A stretch of 8,709 nucleotides of DNA from Lachnospiraceae bacterium. Lineage in GTDB: Bacteria; Bacillota; Clostridia; Lachnospirales; Lachnospiraceae. Below are positions 5,462-8,709 of this stretch, in pieces. Within the stretch, counting starts at the first letter, position 1; each line of letters opens with the position of its first letter. Below the pieces are notes generated by a model that was given only the letters and a program-made list of their open reading frames with translations, did no database searches and was not told where the DNA came from. A program made the position numbers and the translations under genes. Location: positions 1 through 8,709 of the forward strand of contig DOVL01000176.1 of NCBI GenBank assembly GCA_003520105.1, read 5' to 3'.

Positions 5462-6503
5462 ATACATTCTGGTATACTATTGTATCCCCTGCTTCGATCT
5501 TCACGTTATCTTCAGGAAGCACCAGAATATCATGTCTCAGGATGATCGCAACTGCAACATGCTGTGATTCCTCAAGCTCCCTGACAGTCATATCGATGTA
5601 TTCCGAATCATCCTCTACGATAACATTTTCGGTGCTTCTCCTTCTTCCGGAGAGTCCCTTCTTCTCACTCTGCTTCTGAGCCTTAGTATACTGCTCAACA
5701 AAACCGGCAGAGATAATACCTGTAGGAATTGCTACAACACCGACACCCAGGAAGGTGATAACAACTGCCATAAGCCTTCCGATAAAGGTTATCGGATAGA
5801 TGTCTCCGTAGCCGACCGTAAAGATGGTCGCAACCGTCCACCAAACACCCGAAAGCGCATTCTTAAAAGCCTCCGGCTGGGCATTCTGCTCAACACTGTA
5901 CATGCAGAGTGAGGAAGCAAGTATAAGTACAAGTATGATAAATATTGATGAAAATATTTGATTCTTCTTATCCAGGAGGACCTTCGTGATGACGCTGAAG
6001 GAATCGTCATGTGCGTTGATCCTGAAGAGGTGGAATATCCTGACAACTCTGAGCAGTCTGAATACTGCAAAGCCCGACAGGAAGAAGAATGGAAGGATGG
6101 TCAGAAGATCAACTATACCATCATATGATACGAGAAATCTAAGTCTCGCCTTCTTTCTTGAAAGCTTAGGATAGAGATACTCCGCCGTCCAAATTCTGAG
6201 GATGTATTCGACGCAGAATATGATTATCGTAATAAACTCAATGATCTTAAACAGATTCTTAAATGCGATCAGTTCCGTGAAGGTCTCCATGATCAGCGTC
6301 ATGATATTAAGTATTATGACCACAACAATAAAGATATCAAATACCCTGCTGGCAAGATCTCCTCTCTTACCAATCTGGATGATATCGAAAACTCTTCTCT
6401 TACTGAGTTTATTCTTATGCTCAGTCTCGGAAAGGATCAGTCCCTTACCGTCTATTCTTTTCTTTTCCCTGGTCTGTGATTTATTTCCCGACATATCCTT
6501 CAC
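5460..6503 (-). CDS. Voltage-gated K+ channel (6TM) with C-terminal RCK_C/TrkA_C domain
   Basis: A predicted tetrameric voltage-gated potassium channel of 347 residues. After a charged cytosolic N-terminus (1-52) come S1 (about 53-75), S2 (87-108), S3 (127-143), and S4 with charges every third residue (Arg149, Arg152, Arg155, His158, Arg161). S5 (183-203), the pore with filter TVGYGD (229-234) and S6 (241-268) follow. A basic linker leads to an RCK_C/TrkA_C-like domain at about 300-347 with no RCK_N half before it. RCK_C domains bind cyclic di-AMP or other small ligands in some relatives; here that is inference. The start is uncertain: GTG at 6503 and ATG at 6494 (residue 4) are both possible, and neither has a good ribosome binding site. 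A GGTG 8 bases before the ATG slightly favours 6494. It lies 58 bases after lrgB and 75 before ktrB. Confidence 0.93.
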   Translation of the reverse strand: MKDMSGNKSQTREKKRIDGKGLILSETEHKNKLSKRRVFDIIQIGKRGDLASRVFDIFIVVVIILNIMTLIMETFTELIAFKNLFKIIEFITIIIFCVEYILRIWTAEYLYPKLSRKKARLRFLVSYDGIVDLLTILPFFFLSGFAVFRLLRVVRIFHLFRINAHDDSFSVITKVLLDKKNQIFSSIFIILVLILASSLCMYSVEQNAQPEAFKNALSGVWWTVATIFTVGYGDIYPITFIGRLMAVVITFLGVGVVAIPTGIISAGFVEQYTKAQKQSEKKGLSGRRRSTENVIVEDDSEYIDMTVRELEESQHVAVAIILRHDILVLPEDNVKIEAGDTIVYQNV

Positions 6504-6561
6504 ACCAACTGTTAATCATTATTTTACAAACCGGTCATTGTATAAGAACCAATTTCAACAA

Positions 6562-7254
6562 TTATACCAGGTTCGAAAATACTCCTGCTGCCGCAACTGT
6601 TATTATTCCCGCAACAACTATCGAAAGGCTGCTCATTGCACCTTCCAGCTCACCGAGCTCCATGGCCTTCGCGGTACCTATCGCATGTGACGAGGTTCCG
6701 AGTGCGATGCCTCTGGCAATCGGATCCTTGATGCGGAATATCTTAAATACAAGCTCTGCTATCACATTTCCGATCACACCTGTCAATATTATAACCGAAA
6801 CTGTGACGGCAGTAAAGCCGCCGAGTTCCTCCGAAACGCCCATTCCTATGGCTGTCGTGATCGACTTCGGAAGGAAGGTCACATACTCCTTATGATTAAA
6901 GTGAAGCATCAGCGAGAAGCCGAATATTGTAAAAATACTCGTTATTACACCTGAGCTGATACCTATGATTATCGCCTTCCAGTTTTTCTTCAGCTTCTCG
7001 ATCTGAATATAAAGAGGAATGGCCAGGCTGACCGTCGCAGGTGTCAGCAGGTAGCTTATATATTTAGCCCCATCGTAGTAGATATCATAATCAATATCAG
7101 CCACGATCAGCACTATTATCGTGATTATTATTGAGATCAGAAGAGGGTTAAATATACCCATCTTAGTTTTCTTCTTCAGAAAAACGCCGACCCCATAAGC
7201 CGCAAGGCTCAACATTACACCGAAAAATACCGATTCTGTGAGGAAGTCTTTCAT
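6562..7254 (-). CDS. lrgB: LrgB/CidB family membrane protein
   Basis: A 230-residue multi-pass membrane protein of the LrgB/CidB/YohK family, the partner of LrgA. In Staphylococcus aureus and Bacillus subtilis these pairs are linked to murein hydrolase control, cell death and export or uptake of overflow metabolites such as pyruvate. Which of these applies here is unknown. Family signatures are TPATVSLAIPLY (71-82), LPKSITTAIGMGVSEELGG (128-146) and GTSSHAIGTAKAMELGE (186-202). Hydrophobic segments fill most of the rest, and a lysine-rich loop lies at about 86-94. The length is typical. The start is firm: AGGAGGTGG lies in the end of lrgA, and the ATG overlaps the lrgA stop as ATGA, showing translational coupling. 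It lies 58 bases before the K+ channel gene with no terminator in the gap. Confidence 0.95.
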   Translation of the reverse strand: MKDFLTESVFFGVMLSLAAYGVGVFLKKKTKMGIFNPLLISIIITIIVLIVADIDYDIYYDGAKYISYLLTPATVSLAIPLYIQIEKLKKNWKAIIIGISSGVITSIFTIFGFSLMLHFNHKEYVTFLPKSITTAIGMGVSEELGGFTAVTVSVIILTGVIGNVIAELVFKIFRIKDPIARGIALGTSSHAIGTAKAMELGELEGAMSSLSIVVAGIITVAAAGVFSNLV

Positions 7255-7775
7255 GAATCCACCTCCTCATCTTTTACCGCACCAATAATATCTCTACTGT
7301 CAGAAATACCGGTTGTTTTCAATCTCTCATCCGACGAAGCATTGTCCGTCTCTCCGTTTTCCCCATATACTGCATCATCAAGAACGATCCCGTCATCCGC
7401 CTGGCTGCCTGGTATTATCACCTTACCGCCCTTGGAATGTCTGACAACCAGCTGTGTGATCACGCCTGAGATACCCATAACGATACAGGTCGATGCAACC
7501 GTAACGATCAGGTACTGAACCCAGACATTTTTAATGACGCTCCAAACATTGATAAGTCCTACTGCCGCCGGAATAAACATTACAGGCATTATCTCGATAA
7601 GGAATTTGCCCGTTTCCTCAACAGAAGAAAGAGGGATCACCTTCGTACAGAGCCCGATAAAAAGAAGTATTATTCCGTAAATACTTGCCGGAACAGGTAA
7701 AGGGAGAAGCGCATGCAGCGCCTCTCCCAGAAGTGATATAAATAAAATTATTCCGAACTGTCTGAGATATTTCAT
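7251..7775 (-). CDS. lrgA: LrgA/CidA family holin-like protein with extended acidic tail
   Basis: A holin-like membrane protein of the LrgA/CidA/YohJ family that acts with LrgB. The reading frame opens further upstream with ATG codons at 7799 and 7793. GGGAGAG stands 9 bases before the ATG at 7775, and the product then begins MKYLRQFGIIL as in relatives, so 7775 is chosen (174 residues). Signatures are LPLPVPASIYG (24-34) and MPVMFIPAAVG (63-73). Four hydrophobic segments lie at about 5-23, 31-45, 58-78 and 84-111. Residues from about 113 to 174 form a hydrophilic tail rich in Asp, Glu, Ser and Gly. Typical family members end soon after the last membrane segment, so this tail is an unusual extension of unknown role. 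The stop overlaps the lrgB start. No convincing promoter is seen in the 101-base gap after sodA. Confidence 0.92.
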   Translation of the reverse strand: MKYLRQFGIILFISLLGEALHALLPLPVPASIYGIILLFIGLCTKVIPLSSVEETGKFLIEIMPVMFIPAAVGLINVWSVIKNVWVQYLIVTVASTCIVMGISGVITQLVVRHSKGGKVIIPGSQADDGIVLDDAVYGENGETDNASSDERLKTTGISDSRDIIGAVKDEEVDS

Positions 7776-7876
7776 ATATAGAAACTCTCCCATTCTCATG
7801 CATTATTTATCGCTGATCATCTGCCGGTCATCGTTATATGTTAATAAACCATTTTTCCGGCATAGTTGCAGTATTC

Positions 7877-8497
7877 TTACGCGCCTGCAACTCTCTCATA
7901 ATTAGCTTCTACAGCATCCCAGTTAATTATATCAAAAAGCACTTTCACATAATCAGCACGGAGATTCTTGTATTTCAGATAATAAGCATGCTCCCAGACA
8001 TCGATGGCAAGGATAGGGATATTACCGGTTCCCTCGCTGATCGGATTGTCCTGATTAGGTGAGTTAGATATGAAAAGCTCACCGCTTGCATTGGTGCTGA
8101 GCCATGCCCATCCTGAACCAAACTGACCTGTTGCAAGAGCAGCTATCTTCTCCTTAAAAGCATCAAAGCTTCCGAAGGTCTCATCAATCTTAGCTGCAAG
8201 CTTTCCTACAGGAACTCTGCTGCCATCAGGACCGATGGTTGAAAAATACAGATTATGATTGTAATAACCGCCGCCCTGATTCTTAATAGCCTTTCTGAGA
8301 GCCTCATCCTCGATCTTATCAAGTGAAGCAAGAAGCTCCTCTATAGGCATATCGGCAACTCCTGCCTTCTCTGCTGCCGCATTAAGGCCTGCAGTATATG
8401 CTGCATGATGCTTTCCGTGATGTGTAGCTACTGTGAGCTCATCGATAACCGGCTCAAGTGCATTATTTGCATATGGTAACTGATACTGTGTAAACAT
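7877..8497 (-). CDS. sodA: Superoxide dismutase, Mn-type by residues
   Basis: Cytosolic superoxide dismutase of the Fe/Mn family, converting superoxide to hydrogen peroxide and oxygen. The four metal ligands are His26 and His81 in the N-terminal half and Asp166 and His170 in DVWEHAYY. His30 and Tyr34 of the second shell are present. Gly77 replaces the glutamine that iron enzymes carry four residues before His81, and Gln149 in NQDNP sits where manganese enzymes supply that glutamine. Both point to Mn, though dual metal use cannot be excluded. The length of 206 residues is normal. The frame opens at a TTG at 8530, but AAGGAGGG stands 7 bases before the ATG at 8497 and the family N-terminus begins there. 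It lies 74 bases after purE. In an otherwise anaerobic lineage it implies exposure to oxygen. Confidence 0.97.
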   Translation of the reverse strand: MFTQYQLPYANNALEPVIDELTVATHHGKHHAAYTAGLNAAAEKAGVADMPIEELLASLDKIEDEALRKAIKNQGGGYYNHNLYFSTIGPDGSRVPVGKLAAKIDETFGSFDAFKEKIAALATGQFGSGWAWLSTNASGELFISNSPNQDNPISEGTGNIPILAIDVWEHAYYLKYKNLRADYVKVLFDIINWDAVEANYERVAGA

Positions 8498-8530
8498 AGT
8501 GTAACCCTCCTTGTAGATATATTTACTCAA

Positions 8531-8551
8531 ACGTATTGCCCAATAATACGT
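8531..8551. repeat. 21-base inverted repeat upstream of sodA
   Basis: ACGTATT, spacer GCCCAAT, AATACGT on the plus strand: perfect 7-base arms. It lies in the 74-base gap between purE and sodA, 33 bases before the sodA start. It could be an operator for sodA or a weak hairpin at the end of the purE transcript. There is no T-run long enough for a standard terminator, and it does not match the PerR consensus. Confidence 0.5.
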
Positions 8552-8571
8552 ATGATGATCTTCCCAAAATG

Positions 8572-8709
8572 TTAATTAAACTTTGCAATAACCTCTGCGT
8601 TTGCCTTCTCTGCAGCTTCCTCCATGGCCTTTCTGTCAGCCTTAAGCCTCTCGCGAAGCTCAGGGTTTGCAACTGCCATGATCTGAAGTGCCAGATGAGC
8701 TGCATTCTT
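8572..8709 (-). CDS. purE: N5-carboxyaminoimidazole ribonucleotide mutase, C-terminal end (runs off the window)
   Basis: The last 45 codons of a gene that enters from the right edge. The translation opens with KNAAHLALQIMAV, then NPELRERLKADR, and ends in an Ala/Glu/Lys-rich helix. That is how PurE proteins end: NAA-LAAQIL-type segment, then a -DPELRERL-like helix. PurE converts N5-CAIR to CAIR in purine synthesis. The active-site region lies outside the window, so the call rests on the C-terminal helices only. The extra 15 or so residues after the conserved helix are common in clostridial copies. The stop is TAA at 8574-8572, and sodA follows 74 bases later with a 21-base inverted repeat between them. 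Confidence 0.8.
   Translation of the reverse strand, partial: KNAAHLALQIMAVANPELRERLKADRKAMEEAAEKANAEVIAKFN

Noticed and set aside
6202..6895. Two overlapping plus-strand frames (6202-6690 and 6476-6895)
   Set aside because: They run antisense across the start of the K+ channel gene and the end of lrgB; the products look like reversed membrane-protein sequence.
7776..7799. Upstream ATG codons for lrgA at 7799 and 7793
   Set aside because: Neither has a ribosome binding site, and the one for 7775 lies inside this stretch; family members start at the MKYLRQFG position.
7822..7862. TGCCGG/CCGGCA inverted repeat between sodA and lrgA as a terminator
   Set aside because: Six-base arms are separated by 29 bases and no T-run follows on the minus strand.
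8498..8530. An 11-residue N-terminal extension of sodA from TTG at 8530
   Set aside because: The strong AAGGAGGG and the family N-terminus both place the start at the ATG at 8497; the extension would contain the ribosome binding site itself.
8516..8543. TTGGGC-16-TATATC as a sodA promoter overlapping the inverted repeat
   Set aside because: The start site would fall within the sodA ribosome binding site, so the pair is probably chance.
8523..8705. 60-codon minus-strand frame at the right edge
   Set aside because: It overlaps the purE C-terminus in another frame; the purE frame gives the recognisable protein.

Overview
All recognisable genes in this window lie on the minus strand, so transcription runs from high to low coordinates. 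The content points to a Gram-positive anaerobe of the Clostridia, most likely Lachnospiraceae. The grounds are strong AAGGAGG-type ribosome binding sites, a tryptophan T-box leader, KtrAB potassium transport, an LrgAB pair, and an acidic lipoprotein with a Gram-positive style lipobox. The taxonomic placement is inference.

In transcription order the layout is: 3' end of purE (8572-8709); sodA, a Mn-type superoxide dismutase (7877-8497); lrgA and lrgB, overlapping by 4 bases (6562-7775); a six-transmembrane voltage-gated K+ channel with a C-terminal RCK_C/TrkA_C domain (5460-6503); ktrB (4011-5384) and ktrA (3347-3991), 19 bases apart; an AIM24/TIGR00266-family protein (2504-3175); a large acidic lipoprotein with a TTG start (748-2409); then a promoter, a tryptophan T-box leader and the first 59 codons of trpE (1-178), which runs off the left edge.

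The central block (lrgA-lrgB-kch-ktrB-ktrA) has no convincing internal terminator and joins two gated K+ pathways to a holin-like LrgAB pair. It reads as a membrane-potential, turgor and ion-homeostasis module; the shared job is inference. Both the channel and KtrA end in RCK_C domains, which bind cyclic di-AMP in some relatives.

The left end is the best resolved regulatory region. A near-perfect sigma-A promoter (TTGACA-16-TATAAT) starts 9 bases after the lipoprotein stop codon. It is followed by a specifier loop showing UGG (Trp), a canonical antiterminator with a UGGCACC bulge, and a 14-bp terminator with a T-run. Between that terminator and the trpE ribosome binding site lies a further GC-rich, hairpin-rich stretch of about 125 bases that the T-box does not explain. 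It is the most unusual piece of non-coding DNA here. I saw no CRISPR array, insertion sequence, tRNA or rRNA.
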